64,000 bases of DNA from contig NZ_MIJB01000010.1 of assembly GCF_002174305.1 (NCBI RefSeq), forward strand, positions 1-64,000, written 5' to 3'. This document shows, piece by piece, positions 8,829-19,214 of this stretch. Numbering within the stretch: the first letter of the stretch is position 1; each line of letters begins with the position of its first letter. A model generated the notes under the pieces. That model saw only the letters and a list, made by a program, of their open reading frames with translations. It was not told where the DNA came from and searched no databases. Made by a program: the position numbers and the translations under genes. Origin of the DNA: Aeromicrobium sp. PE09-221. Lineage in GTDB: Bacteria > Actinomycetota > Actinomycetes > Propionibacteriales > Nocardioidaceae.

Positions 8829-9143
8829 TCACCGCTCGGCTCGGCCGAAGAACTGACCGACGATGGTGTACAGGCGCGGATCTGCCTGGGCGATCGCGGC
8901 AGTCCGCTTGGCATACTCGGCGGCGGTCGGGTCTGCCTGGGTGGCGATCACGTCGTCGGCGCTTTCCCAGCGGGCGATGTTGACGACGCGGCTCTTGTCG
9001 GCACTGGCCAGGATCGTGACGGAGATGAAACCGGGCCGCTTGCCGATGACCTGCTCGGTTCCCTCGTTCAGGATGTCGATCAGCTCCTGCTGCTTGGACG
9101 GGTCGACGTCGATGGCATTGATGAACGTGACGGGGTCAGACAT
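8829..9143 (-). CDS. Antibiotic biosynthesis monooxygenase-like protein (ABM domain)
   Basis: A 104-residue single ABM domain: VTFINAIDVDPSKQQELIDIL, KRPGFISVTIL and VVNIARWESADDVIA follow the dimeric alpha/beta-barrel pattern. Members are small cofactor-free oxygenases or heme/quinone-binding proteins; the substrate is unknown. The ATG is preceded by GAGAGGAAA. It lies 64 bp downstream of the DoxX-like gene on the same strand, so the two probably form an operon, and both face away from the ECF41-type sigma factor gene, whose family often controls such small redox proteins. Confidence 0.85.
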   Translation of the reverse strand: MSDPVTFINAIDVDPSKQQELIDILNEGTEQVIGKRPGFISVTILASADKSRVVNIARWESADDVIATQADPTAAEYAKRTAAIAQADPRLYTIVGQFFGRAER

Positions 9144-9207
9144 GGTTTCCTCTCAATCGTGTTTGGCGGTCGGGTCACAAGATGGCGAGCGGCCCGGCCG
9201 GACGGTG

Positions 9208-9585
9208 TCACGGCCATGAGGCCATGACGAGTGCGAAATAGATGGTCGATCCCGTGGCGAGCACGAGGAAGACGAGCGGGAATCCGATGGTGTGCAGGAC
9301 TGACGCTCGAAGGTGCGCGCCGACTGCGCCCACGTAGAACATGACCAGTCCCAGTGCGGCGGCGAGCCCGAGCTGTGTGACGCCGATGAGCCCGATCACC
9401 AGTCCGGCCGATCCGGCGCCCTTGAGCGCCGCACGATAGGGCAGCGTCGTGGGCTTCAACCCGACCTCGGCGGAGTTGGCGAGGACGAAACGGGCACGTG
9501 ACAGGTCGGCGACGACAATGAACGCGTTCGCGGCCACGCACGCGACGGTCACCGCAGCGAGTGCCGTGAGGGTGGATGCGGTCAC
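9208..9585 (-). CDS. DoxX-like membrane protein
   Basis: About 125 residues with four hydrophobic segments and the DoxX-like pattern ANSAEVGLKPTTLPYRAALKGAGSAGLVIGL. DoxX-like proteins are small membrane proteins linked to redox stress, with no defined enzymatic residue. GTG 9585 is chosen because AGGAGG at about 9593-9598 is correctly spaced from it; GTG 9594 overlaps that site. It is divergent from the ECF41 sigma gene and upstream of the ABM gene. Confidence 0.82.
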   Translation of the reverse strand: MTASTLTALAAVTVACVAANAFIVVADLSRARFVLANSAEVGLKPTTLPYRAALKGAGSAGLVIGLIGVTQLGLAAALGLVMFYVGAVGAHLRASVLHTIGFPLVFLVLATGSTIYFALVMASWP

Positions 9586-9899
9586 GCCGAGCACCTCCTG
9601 ACGCTCGATGGGTTCTGGCTCCTCGTCCCGCCCTCGGCTATGCCGGCCTCAGCGATCGAGGACGGTGTGGAGTCGACATCAGACTGCTCGAATCGCTCGT
9701 TCATGCCTTTCTCACCTCCAGAGCCACTGCCGCGTCATGAGGTAGACGAGGTCGCGCGTCGAACTGTGAGGTGACGTCCACGGCATTCCCGATCCGGGAG
9801 CGTGCCGCCTCACACTTCGCCGGCCGGTCTCGTCTCTTTGACAGGTGGCGTGATCCGATGAGAGCGGGTGTCCCGCTCGGGGCGAAGGAAGGAGGGACA

Positions 9900-10838
9900 G
9901 TGTCGGCAGGTGCCACGTCGCGGCCCGGCGAACCGCCGGAGATCGTCGACGCAGTCCGCGAACGCAGCCTGCTGCTCGGCCTGAGCTACCGACTCCTCGG
10001 TTCCCTAGCCGATGCCGAGGACGCGGTGCAGGAGACCTACATCCGCTGGCATCGCCTCAGCGAGGATGAGCGCCGCAGCATCGCGAATCCCCGCGGGTGG
10101 CTCATCACGACTGCCAGCCGCATCGGCCTCGACATGCTCAAGACGGCCCGTGCGCGTCGAGAGCACTATGTCGGCGAGTGGCTGCCAGAGCCTGCTCCCG
10201 TAGCCGACCGGTGGAGCAGCCAGGGCGCATCGTCGGCGTCAGACCCTGCCGAGCGCGCGACCGTGGGTGACTCCGTCGAGATGGCGCTGCTGATCGTCCT
10301 GGAATCGATGACGCCCGCCGAGAGGGTGGTATTCGTCCTCCATGACGTGTTCGCCTACACCTTCGTGGAGATCGCGGACATCGTCGGGCGGACGCCAGCG
10401 GCATGCCGTCAGCTCGCGTCGGCCGCCCGACGCCGCGTCCGCGATCATCGGCGCCGGCCTGTACCGCGTGACGAGCATGCCGCAGCCGTGCGATCGTTCA
10501 AGGTCGCGTGGCAGACCGGAGACCTCGCCGGACTGATGGACGTGCTCGATCCTGGTGCCACCGCGATCACCGACGGCGGGGGCCTCGTCTCCGCGTCCCT
10601 CGAACCGCTGCACGGAGCGGAGCGCATCGCAAGGTTCTTCGTCGATGTGCTCACACGGCAGCCCGACCTCACCATCCACGAAGAAATCGTCAACGGTGAA
10701 CCTGGGCTCGTGGCAACTGACCGGGCGGATCGCACGCTCGCCGTACTCGCCTTCGCCACGACGAACGGCGGCACGATCGAGCAGGTGTGGACCGTCCGCA
10801 ACCCGCAGAAGCTCGTGATGTGGCACCGAGCCGGCTGA
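9900..10838 (+). CDS. sigJ: ECF41-type RNA polymerase sigma factor with SnoaL-like tail (SigJ family)
   Basis: About 312 residues: sigma region 2 (LADAEDAVQETYIRWHRL), region 4 (MTPAERVVFVLHDVFAYTFVEIADIVGRT) and a roughly 110-residue SnoaL-like C-terminal domain. The ECF41 signatures are present: WLPEP in the linker, DGGG early in the tail and NPQKL (usually NPDKL) near the end. In this family the tail, not a separate anti-sigma factor, tunes activity. GTG 9900 is preceded by an excellent AAGGAAGGAGGG, so it is preferred over upstream ATG codons. Divergent DoxX and ABM genes are likely targets. It lies upstream of furA-katG, perhaps coincidentally. Confidence 0.9.
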   Translation: MSAGATSRPGEPPEIVDAVRERSLLLGLSYRLLGSLADAEDAVQETYIRWHRLSEDERRSIANPRGWLITTASRIGLDMLKTARARREHYVGEWLPEPAPVADRWSSQGASSASDPAERATVGDSVEMALLIVLESMTPAERVVFVLHDVFAYTFVEIADIVGRTPAACRQLASAARRRVRDHRRRPVPRDEHAAAVRSFKVAWQTGDLAGLMDVLDPGATAITDGGGLVSASLEPLHGAERIARFFVDVLTRQPDLTIHEEIVNGEPGLVATDRADRTLAVLAFATTNGGTIEQVWTVRNPQKLVMWHRAG

Positions 10839-10969
10839 GCGTCGGCACGTGTCAGACAGGTGCGCGTGGGCCGCGGCCAGCGCGCCTCCGCCCGCAGAAC
10901 CAGATGCCTGTGCCGTCTTCGGCCTCAACCCGCCCAGCCAACGCCTCGGCTGGCGACGTCTCGCTTCTC

Positions 10970-10998
10970 TTGACCGATTCCAGTGAGGCAACCAGACT
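10970..10998 (+). promoter_or_regulatory. furA-katG promoter, leaderless
   Basis: TTGACC (10970-10975) and CAGACT (10993-10998) are separated by exactly 17 bases. The predicted transcription start falls at about 11005-11006, on the GTG start of furA, so the transcript would be leaderless. Confidence 0.6.
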
Positions 10999-11005
10999 GG
11001 GTGGA

Positions 11006-11434
11006 GTGTCGACGGCTGCCGAGTTCGCGGATCAACTGCGGACTGCCCACTTGCGTGTGACCCGCCCTCGCCTCGCGGCATTGGCGGCGGTGGAAGCCCG
11101 GCCGCACGCTGACACGTCCTCGATCATCGACGCGGTTCGCGCCGAACTCCCGAATGTCTCGCACCAAGCCGTCTACGACTCGCTGAACACCCTGACCGAC
11201 ACGGGTCTCGTGCGGCGGATTCAGCCGGCCGGTTCGGTGGCACGGTACGAACTGCGGGTCGGGGACAACCACCACCACCTCGTGTGCCGTTCCTGCGGTG
11301 CGATCGAGGACGTCGACTGCACGATCGGTGAGGCGCCCTGTCTCGCTGCGCCGGCCGGCCACGGTTTCATCATCGACGAGGCCGAGGTCGTCTTCTGGGG
11401 TGTGTGCCCCGACTGTTCCACCGCAAGCTCCTGA
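11006..11434 (+). CDS. furA: Fur-family peroxide/iron regulator FurA
   Basis: About 142 residues, collinear with mycobacterial FurA from its first residues: AEFADQLRTAHLRVTRPR winged helix, HHHLVCRSCG metal site and a C-terminal CPDC. It should repress its own operon and katG and release DNA on peroxide or metal change. GTG 11006 is chosen because it matches the FurA N-terminus and coincides with the predicted transcription start of the promoter just upstream. A frame is open further 5' but overlaps the sigma-factor gene. katG starts 24 bp downstream, preceded by GGAAGGAA, so the pair is an operon. It could equally be called CatR, the peroxide-sensing Fur of related bacteria. Confidence 0.93.
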   Translation: MSTAAEFADQLRTAHLRVTRPRLAALAAVEARPHADTSSIIDAVRAELPNVSHQAVYDSLNTLTDTGLVRRIQPAGSVARYELRVGDNHHHLVCRSCGAIEDVDCTIGEAPCLAAPAGHGFIIDEAEVVFWGVCPDCSTASS

Positions 11435-13678
<2,244 letters not shown>

Positions 13679-13693
13679 ACCGATCCACCGGGA

Positions 13694-13726
13694 GGAGCCC
13701 CCGAGCCGCCAAGCCGGGGGCTCCTT
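13694..13726 (+). terminator. katG terminator
   Basis: GGAGCCCCCG and CGGGGGCTCC pair around an 11-base loop and are followed by TT, 15 bases after the katG stop. Confidence 0.8.
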
Positions 13727-13778
13727 CGTGTCCAGGTGCCGCCGTCCTGAACCGGCGAGCTACCCGCTTGCGCTGAGC

Positions 13779-15300
13779 TCAATCGCTGTCCAGCGGGACG
13801 AAGGCCGATATGGCAACGGCAGCGATCCGAGGCGCGATCACTCCTCGTGATCGCGTTGCTCGTGCAGGAGGCCGGCGGCGCGGTGGTGCGTCGGCTACCT
13901 GGCTCTCGTCGTCGACGCGGATACCATTCAACCCGAGCAGTTCTGCGTACTCGGCATAGGGGAAGGCCGGCACCTCCTGCGAGGTCGGGAAGCGGGGATC
14001 GCCTTCCATCTCACGCTGCTCCCAGCTCACCTCGGACAGATCGCCGTTGTTGAGCACGAGGACGACGAAGCGTGGGTCCGCCCAGTCCCGCCACCGTGCC
14101 GCGACGGTGATGAACTCCGACAGTCCGTTCATCTGCATCGCGCCGTCCCCGGCGAGGGCGACCAGCGGACGGTCCGGGTGCAGCAGCTTGGCGGCGATCC
14201 CGTACGGCATCGCCGATCCCATCGAGGCGAGCGTGCTCGACAGATGCGCCGGCACCCCAGACGGCAACTGGACGTAGCGCGTGTACCAGTACACGACCGA
14301 GCCGACGTCGACCGAGACCTGCGCGTCGGTGGGCAGGTGCGTGCTCAGTTCCTGCACCACCCGTTGCGGGTTGAGCGAGTCGGTCTCCTGCTGGATATGC
14401 TGTTCGGCCGCCTCCTGCCAGGTCTGCACGAACCCCTCCACCTCCGAGCGCCAACCCTGCCGTTCAGGGAGCAGAGGGAGGAGGCCGTCGAGTGTGTCGG
14501 CGGCGTCACCTACGAGCGCCACTTCCACCGGGTACTTCGCGCCGATGTTGCGAGCGGTGATGTCGATCTGGACGGCGCGGGCCTGACCCGGCGCCGGATA
14601 GAACTCAGCCCACGGGTCGTTGCTGCCGACGATCAGGAGGGTGTCACAACCGGCCATGAGATCGGTCGATGCGGTGGTGCCGAGGTGTCCCATGACGCCG
14701 CAGTGATACGTCAGCGCCTCGTCAAGGACGGGCTTGCCGAGCAGCGAGGTCGTGACACCGGTACCGAGCCTGCTGGCCTTGCTCTGGCAGATCGGCCTTC
14801 TGGACATCGTGCAGGACGATGACGCATACCGGGCTCGACGTCGCCCGCGCCGTGCGGAAGGCGTCGTCGAGGACGTGGGGGAGCTGGTCGGGCGTCGTCA
14901 CCGTCTGCACGTACTGCGCGCACACGTCCTTGAAGAGCGTGTGGAGGTCGACCTCCTGGAGGTAGCCGCTGCCGAGCGCCGTGCTGACCACCTGGCCGAC
15001 GATCGCGACGACGGGCTTGCGGTCGAGTTTGGCGTCGTACAAGCCGTTGAGCAGGTGATCGCGCCCGGCCCCCTGCGTCACGAGGCAGACGCCGACCTCT
15101 CCGCTGTACTTGGCGTGGCCGGTCGCCATGAACGCGGCCATCTCCTCGTGCCGCGCGGTCACCAGTTCCACCTCATCCTCGCGACGACGCAAGGCCGCGA
15201 GCAGCGGGTCGATCCCGTCGCCGGCGAAGCCGAAGACACGGCCCACGCCCCACTGCGTCAGTCGCTCGACGATTCCGTCGGCCACCGTCGGTGCACTCAC
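13779..15300 (-). pseudogene. Disrupted TPP-dependent enzyme (pyruvate oxidase/dehydrogenase PoxB-like)
   Basis: The N-terminal TPP-binding part reads from GTG 15300 (SD GAGAGGAG): VADGIVERLTQWGVGRVFGF, the RHEE glutamate and VCLVTQGAG. It stops at 14722. The rest continues in another frame from about 14800: TTSLLGKPVLDEALTYHCGVMG, VSVDVGSVVYWYTRYV and the TPP motif GDGAMQMNG with LNNGDLSEVSWEQ. Roughly 50 residues that normally link the two (after VLHDVQKADLPE) are missing, so a deletion changed the frame. The C-terminus after GIRVDDESQV is also scrambled. Family assignment is good; function is lost unless the fragments associate. It is convergent with katG. Confidence 0.82.
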
Positions 15301-15373
15301 CGCAACTCCTCTCGCCGGGCGTCCATCCCTGACGTAGCCCGGAGAGCCGGTCACGCAACGTGCCCAGCGAGGC

Positions 15374-17377
15374 TCAGCCGCCGGCACTTCCCTGTCCGAG
15401 CCCGCCCGGCGACGTGCGGCGGCGCCGGATCAGCACGATCGCGACGATCACGCTGAGTGCCAGCACAGCGGCGATCGCGGCCGCGACGAGCACCCAGGCC
15501 CAGAGCCCCAGCCCGTCGTCCTCGTCTTGCGGGGTGGAGGTCTCCTGCGTGTCATCCGGGTCGGAAGCGGCCGAACTGGGCCCCGCGAGGCCAGGCCCCT
15601 CCTCGGCGTCGCCGTGGGCGTCGGCCGTGAACGTGTAGGTGACCGGGAACTGCTCGGTGGTGGCGTCGGCGCGGGCGAACAACGCGTCGTAGCGCACGGC
15701 CACCAACTGCTCCCCGGCGAGGTAGGCGGACCGCAGGTCGGCGTCGGCCTCCAGGTTGGCCCAGCGGACCGGGGCGCTGGCGACCGCCGCGGAGGTCGCG
15801 GGCACCGACCCGTCGTGAGGGATCTCGAGACCGGGCTGGCTCTCCTCGTCGTCCTGGACGAGGTCGAGGGGCAGCATCGCCGGGGAGAACCCCACGATCT
15901 CGAGCCTCCGGCCCATCTCGTCCACGATGCCGCCGTCGGCCTGGGGTGCCTCGTTGCTGTTCAGCTGGATCGTGGCACGCAGGCGCTGCCCGTCCTGCAC
16001 CGGCACCCGGAACCAGTGGGTCTCACCGGCCACGATCTCGGCGGTGACGGCATCACCGTTATCGAGGACCTCGGCATCGGCGGGGGAGGTGGCCGGAGTC
16101 GTAGGGGCCACGGGGTCGGCGGCGGACAGCGGGACGAACGAGGGGTCCTGCGAGGCCGGGGCGAGGCCGCTCTCGTCAGTGCCGTTGTCCACCCACACAC
16201 CCATGCGGAACGGCTGGTCCACCGTGTTGCCGCGGGCGCCCTGCACCTGGTCGAGGACGAGCTCGTATCGCCCGGCGGGGCACGTCTCGGAGGTTCCGAT
16301 GGGCTCGGAGACCAGCGCGCCGCCAATGGGATGGGCGAAGCTATTGGCGTAGCTCATCGCGCTGCCCCACGCCTCGCAGGTGAGGGTCTCACCGATCGGC
16401 CGGAGCGAGGGCTGGACGACGAACGCACGTCCGGCCTGCAGCCCCACGCTGGGCGGTGGCGGCATCATCATGCCGACGTGCAGACGGTCGCCCTCCTCGA
16501 GCTCCACCGTGTAATGGAGCGCCGACTCCTCGGCCTCGGCCGGAACGACGTCTCGATAGAACACGGGACTGGCAACACCGTCCTCCACACCGCCGGGCAC
16601 GATGACCGGCCCCTCGCCGGGGCGGAGCGAGCCGGTGATGGGCTCGCCTTCGACCTCCGCGCCGACGAGCGAGCGGCCCGCCTTGCGCACGAGCTCGGTC
16701 TGCAGGCTCGCCGCGTCACCGACATCGGCGTAGGTCCCCTCGGTCGCCTGGGCGACGCACTCTAGCTCGGTGCGCGCCTCCGGGTCGACGTTAAAGCCGA
16801 TCGTGTTGACGACCAGGTCCGTGCCGCGCTCCTTCATCTGCTGGGCGACCTCGCAGACCGGTGGGGGCGCGCAGGTGTCGATGCCATCGGAGACGAGGAC
16901 CACCTGGCGCGGTCCCTCGGCGGGAAGCTGCTCCTCGGCCGTCAGCAACGCATTGCCGAGCGGGGTGTACCCGCTTGCCGCGAGCGCGTCGACGGACGAC
17001 AGCAGCTGATCGCGGTTGCCCGTGCCGAGGGGCTCCAGGACCGTGATGTCCTGGCAACCGGCCTCTTTCTCGCCGGGGGTGCTGCCGGTGTTGGTTCCGT
17101 AGGTGAGGAGACTGACCTCCTGCTCGTCGGGGAGCGACTCGATGAGCCCGCGGGTCGCCTGCTTCGCGGCGTCGATGCGGGACTGTCCGCCGGCATCGTC
17201 GGCGTTCATCGAACCCGAGCCGTCGATGATGACCGCGAGAGGCGGGGTCGAGGTGCCGGTCTCGCGGGGCTCGGCGCCGGCGGGGGCGGAGACGAGGACG
17301 GCGGCGGTGACGGCGGTCATGCAGAGACCGGACAGCGCGATCGCTGGGCCTGATCGGCGAGACGGTTTCGGGGCCAT
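15374..17377 (-). CDS. Secreted, membrane-anchored VWA-domain protein
   Basis: 667 residues: signal peptide (about 1-35, ending APAGAEP), a von Willebrand A domain (about 46-230) with intact MIDAS (DGSGS at 52-56, Thr in GYTPLG, Asp in VSDGID), a long beta-rich extracellular region, and a C-terminal transmembrane helix (about 630-655) followed by RRRRTS. It should be exposed at the cell surface and bind a partner through a divalent metal. The ATG has AAGGGCACC upstream. Neighbours are a broken TPP enzyme and a divergent hemerythrin-like gene, which say little about its job. Partner unknown. Confidence 0.88.
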   Translation of the reverse strand: MAPKPSRRSGPAIALSGLCMTAVTAAVLVSAPAGAEPRETGTSTPPLAVIIDGSGSMNADDAGGQSRIDAAKQATRGLIESLPDEQEVSLLTYGTNTGSTPGEKEAGCQDITVLEPLGTGNRDQLLSSVDALAASGYTPLGNALLTAEEQLPAEGPRQVVLVSDGIDTCAPPPVCEVAQQMKERGTDLVVNTIGFNVDPEARTELECVAQATEGTYADVGDAASLQTELVRKAGRSLVGAEVEGEPITGSLRPGEGPVIVPGGVEDGVASPVFYRDVVPAEAEESALHYTVELEEGDRLHVGMMMPPPPSVGLQAGRAFVVQPSLRPIGETLTCEAWGSAMSYANSFAHPIGGALVSEPIGTSETCPAGRYELVLDQVQGARGNTVDQPFRMGVWVDNGTDESGLAPASQDPSFVPLSAADPVAPTTPATSPADAEVLDNGDAVTAEIVAGETHWFRVPVQDGQRLRATIQLNSNEAPQADGGIVDEMGRRLEIVGFSPAMLPLDLVQDDEESQPGLEIPHDGSVPATSAAVASAPVRWANLEADADLRSAYLAGEQLVAVRYDALFARADATTEQFPVTYTFTADAHGDAEEGPGLAGPSSAASDPDDTQETSTPQDEDDGLGLWAWVLVAAAIAAVLALSVIVAIVLIRRRRTSPGGLGQGSAGG

Positions 17378-17525
17378 GGTGCCCTTTCGGCAGGTCGTCG
17401 ACAGAACACGTCGAGGCTACAACTGGACGAACGCGTCCAACTCACCCCCCTCTGGGCCGCGCGTGATTCGAAGGGGCGGGGAGCGGGCATACCCAGCCCA
17501 CGAGCCCCGACACGAGGAGACGATC

Positions 17526-18233
17526 ATGAGATCCCTGGCCGACCAGACCCTCGACGAGCTGGGCGGCCGGCTCAGCGTGCTGTCCCGGCAGAAGAGTGAC
17601 CACATCGAGCTCGACCGGCTGTTGCGCGAGCTCGAAGCCGCCGGCACGCGCTGGGAGGAAGACCGGACCCTGCAGCGAATCTACCGACTGGTGTTCCCGC
17701 ACGCGTTCGCCGAGGAGACCGTGCTGTGGCCTGTCATCCGGCGGGTCCTCGCGGACGGGCAGGCGCTGACGCTGGAGGTCGAGCAAGAGCACCAGGAGGT
17801 CAATGAGCTCGTGCGGAGCCTGGAGGACGAGAAGGACCCGTCGCCGGACCGGGCGACCCGGATCGCGCGTCTGGCCGCGGTGCTGCGCGAGGACGTGCGC
17901 GACGAGGAGGACGAGCTCCTGCCGCGCCTGCAGGACAGGCTCAGCCGTCGACAGCTGCGTGCCCTAGGCGTCGCGTGGGAGGCGGTGCGACGCGTCTCCC
18001 CCACCCGGGCGCACCCGGTCGTGGCGCGGCGACCGCCGGGCAATGCGCTCTCGTCGCTCCCGCTCTCGGTGGTGGACCGGCTGCGTGACGGCGCCGACGT
18101 GCTGGCTCGCCACGACGTCGCGCCGCACCTGGTGGAGCCGGCCCAGCGCAGGCTCCACCAGGTGGGACGCCGGATCGAGCGGACGGTGCCGTTCCGTCGC
18201 GGTGAGGACCCCTCGACCAGCGCGGAAGGCTAG
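17526..18233 (+). CDS. Hemerythrin HHE-domain protein
   Basis: About 235 residues. The first 150 form the HHE cation-binding fold: QKSDHIELDRLLREL, RLVFPHAFAEETVLWPVI, EQEHQEVNELVRSLE and EDVRDEEDELLPRLQ give the His/Glu ligands of a diiron site. The last 80 residues are Arg-rich and less typical. Likely role is binding of iron, oxygen or NO, as proposed for actinobacterial HHE proteins. ATG 17526 is selected by GAGGAGA at about 17515; the frame is open far upstream but overlaps the VWA gene. It probably stands alone. Confidence 0.85.
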   Translation: MRSLADQTLDELGGRLSVLSRQKSDHIELDRLLRELEAAGTRWEEDRTLQRIYRLVFPHAFAEETVLWPVIRRVLADGQALTLEVEQEHQEVNELVRSLEDEKDPSPDRATRIARLAAVLREDVRDEEDELLPRLQDRLSRRQLRALGVAWEAVRRVSPTRAHPVVARRPPGNALSSLPLSVVDRLRDGADVLARHDVAPHLVEPAQRRLHQVGRRIERTVPFRRGEDPSTSAEG

Positions 18234-18278
18234 CCGGCAAGAGCGGGGCAGGCCGGGCTGGGCTTCACTCGCTCGGGA

Positions 18279-18450
18279 TCATCCAACCGAGCGGTAGGGA
18301 ACGTGGAAGATGGAGACGAAGTCGTCCAGCAGATCGCGGAAGCCTGGGTCCACGGTGATGACCAAGTCGGCATCGTCCGCAGGTCCAGCGGCGACCTCCA
18401 CGACACCGTCGCTTCCACGGCCGCACACTCGACGGACGTATCCAGGAACT
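18279..18450 (-). pseudogene. Possible remnant of an unidentified gene
   Basis: On the minus strand one frame ends with a protein-like stretch (GVVEVAAGPADDADLVITV, then DPGFRDLLDDFVSIFHVPY) and stops at 18279. It has an in-frame stop codon about 55 codons upstream and no plausible start. The composition looks genuinely coding, unlike the other frames, so I list it as a fragment. I cannot name the family. Confidence 0.3.
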
Positions 18451-18559
18451 CACGTACCGGCCCCGCCTGCACCGATAGAGAGCCGAGGGCCGTGGCCCGG
18501 GAGACGGGCCGGGATGGGTCACGGGAGTCTCGCCTCCCTTCCGTCGCTGTCCTGATCTG

Positions 18560-19158
18560 TCAGGCGGCAGGTGAGAAGAGCCGGTCGAGATGCTGGTCGA
18601 CGGCGGCGAGCGCGGCCTGGGGCGTGATGACCGAGAGTTCGAGTAATGGCGTGACTCCGTGAGCGCGAGGATGAGGTCGGTCTCAATGGCCGGATCTCGG
18701 TCCGTCGCGATGTGTCCGCCGGCTATCGCCTCCCTGATGAGGCGCTCGATCATGGTGCGTCCGTCGCGCAAACCGGCGGACACCTGCTCGCGCAGTGCCT
18801 CATCATGCAGCGCTTCGAGGACGTACGCGGTGTTCATGCGGTTCGTGGTGCGTGCCGCAGGGCGCAGTGGGAGCACCTCCGTGATCGCCACCCGGAGCGC
18901 CTCTCGCGGGTGTGGCGGGTGATCCAGTGCCTCGAGGCCTCGTGCGACCCGTTGGGATGTCTGGTCGGCGACGAACTGCATCGCGAAGGTCAACATCGCC
19001 GTTCGTGAACTGAAGTAGTGCTGCAGCTGGCCCAGTGAGATCCCGGCCTCGCAGGCGACCTCCCGCATGGACGCCCGCGGCCAACCGCGCCGCTCGACCA
19101 CTCGCCACAGTGCGTGACGGGGCTCGCCTAACCACCGGGTCCGTCCGCCGACCGGCAC
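18560..19158 (-). pseudogene. TetR-family regulator with C-terminal frameshift
   Basis: From GTG 19158 the protein has a TetR helix-turn-helix (ALWRVVERRGWPRASMREVA, CEAGISLGQLQHYF) and a TetR C-terminal domain. At about 18650 the frame breaks after TDLILAL. The natural tail (HGVTPLLELSVITPQAALAA, then VDQHLDRLF) continues in another frame to a stop at 18560. A single missing base explains this. Without repair, translation runs about 100 residues into nonsense to 18265. The DNA-binding half is intact, so partial function is possible. It is divergent from the DNA ligase gene, 56 bp away. Confidence 0.75.
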
Positions 19159-19214
19159 GGTAGGCGCGCTGTCGTCGCGCGGCGGATGTCGGTGCGTGGT
19201 GAGACGATGCGGGA

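Noticed and set aside
9586..9899. ECF41-type promoter in the DoxX/sigma spacer
   Set aside because: A TGTCGA stretch on the minus strand has CGTC downstream, but the spacing is far too short for a promoter.
15527..16765. 412-codon plus-strand open frame inside the VWA gene
   Set aside because: The minus strand carries a signal peptide, MIDAS motif and membrane anchor; the plus frame has only G/R/V-rich shadow sequence.
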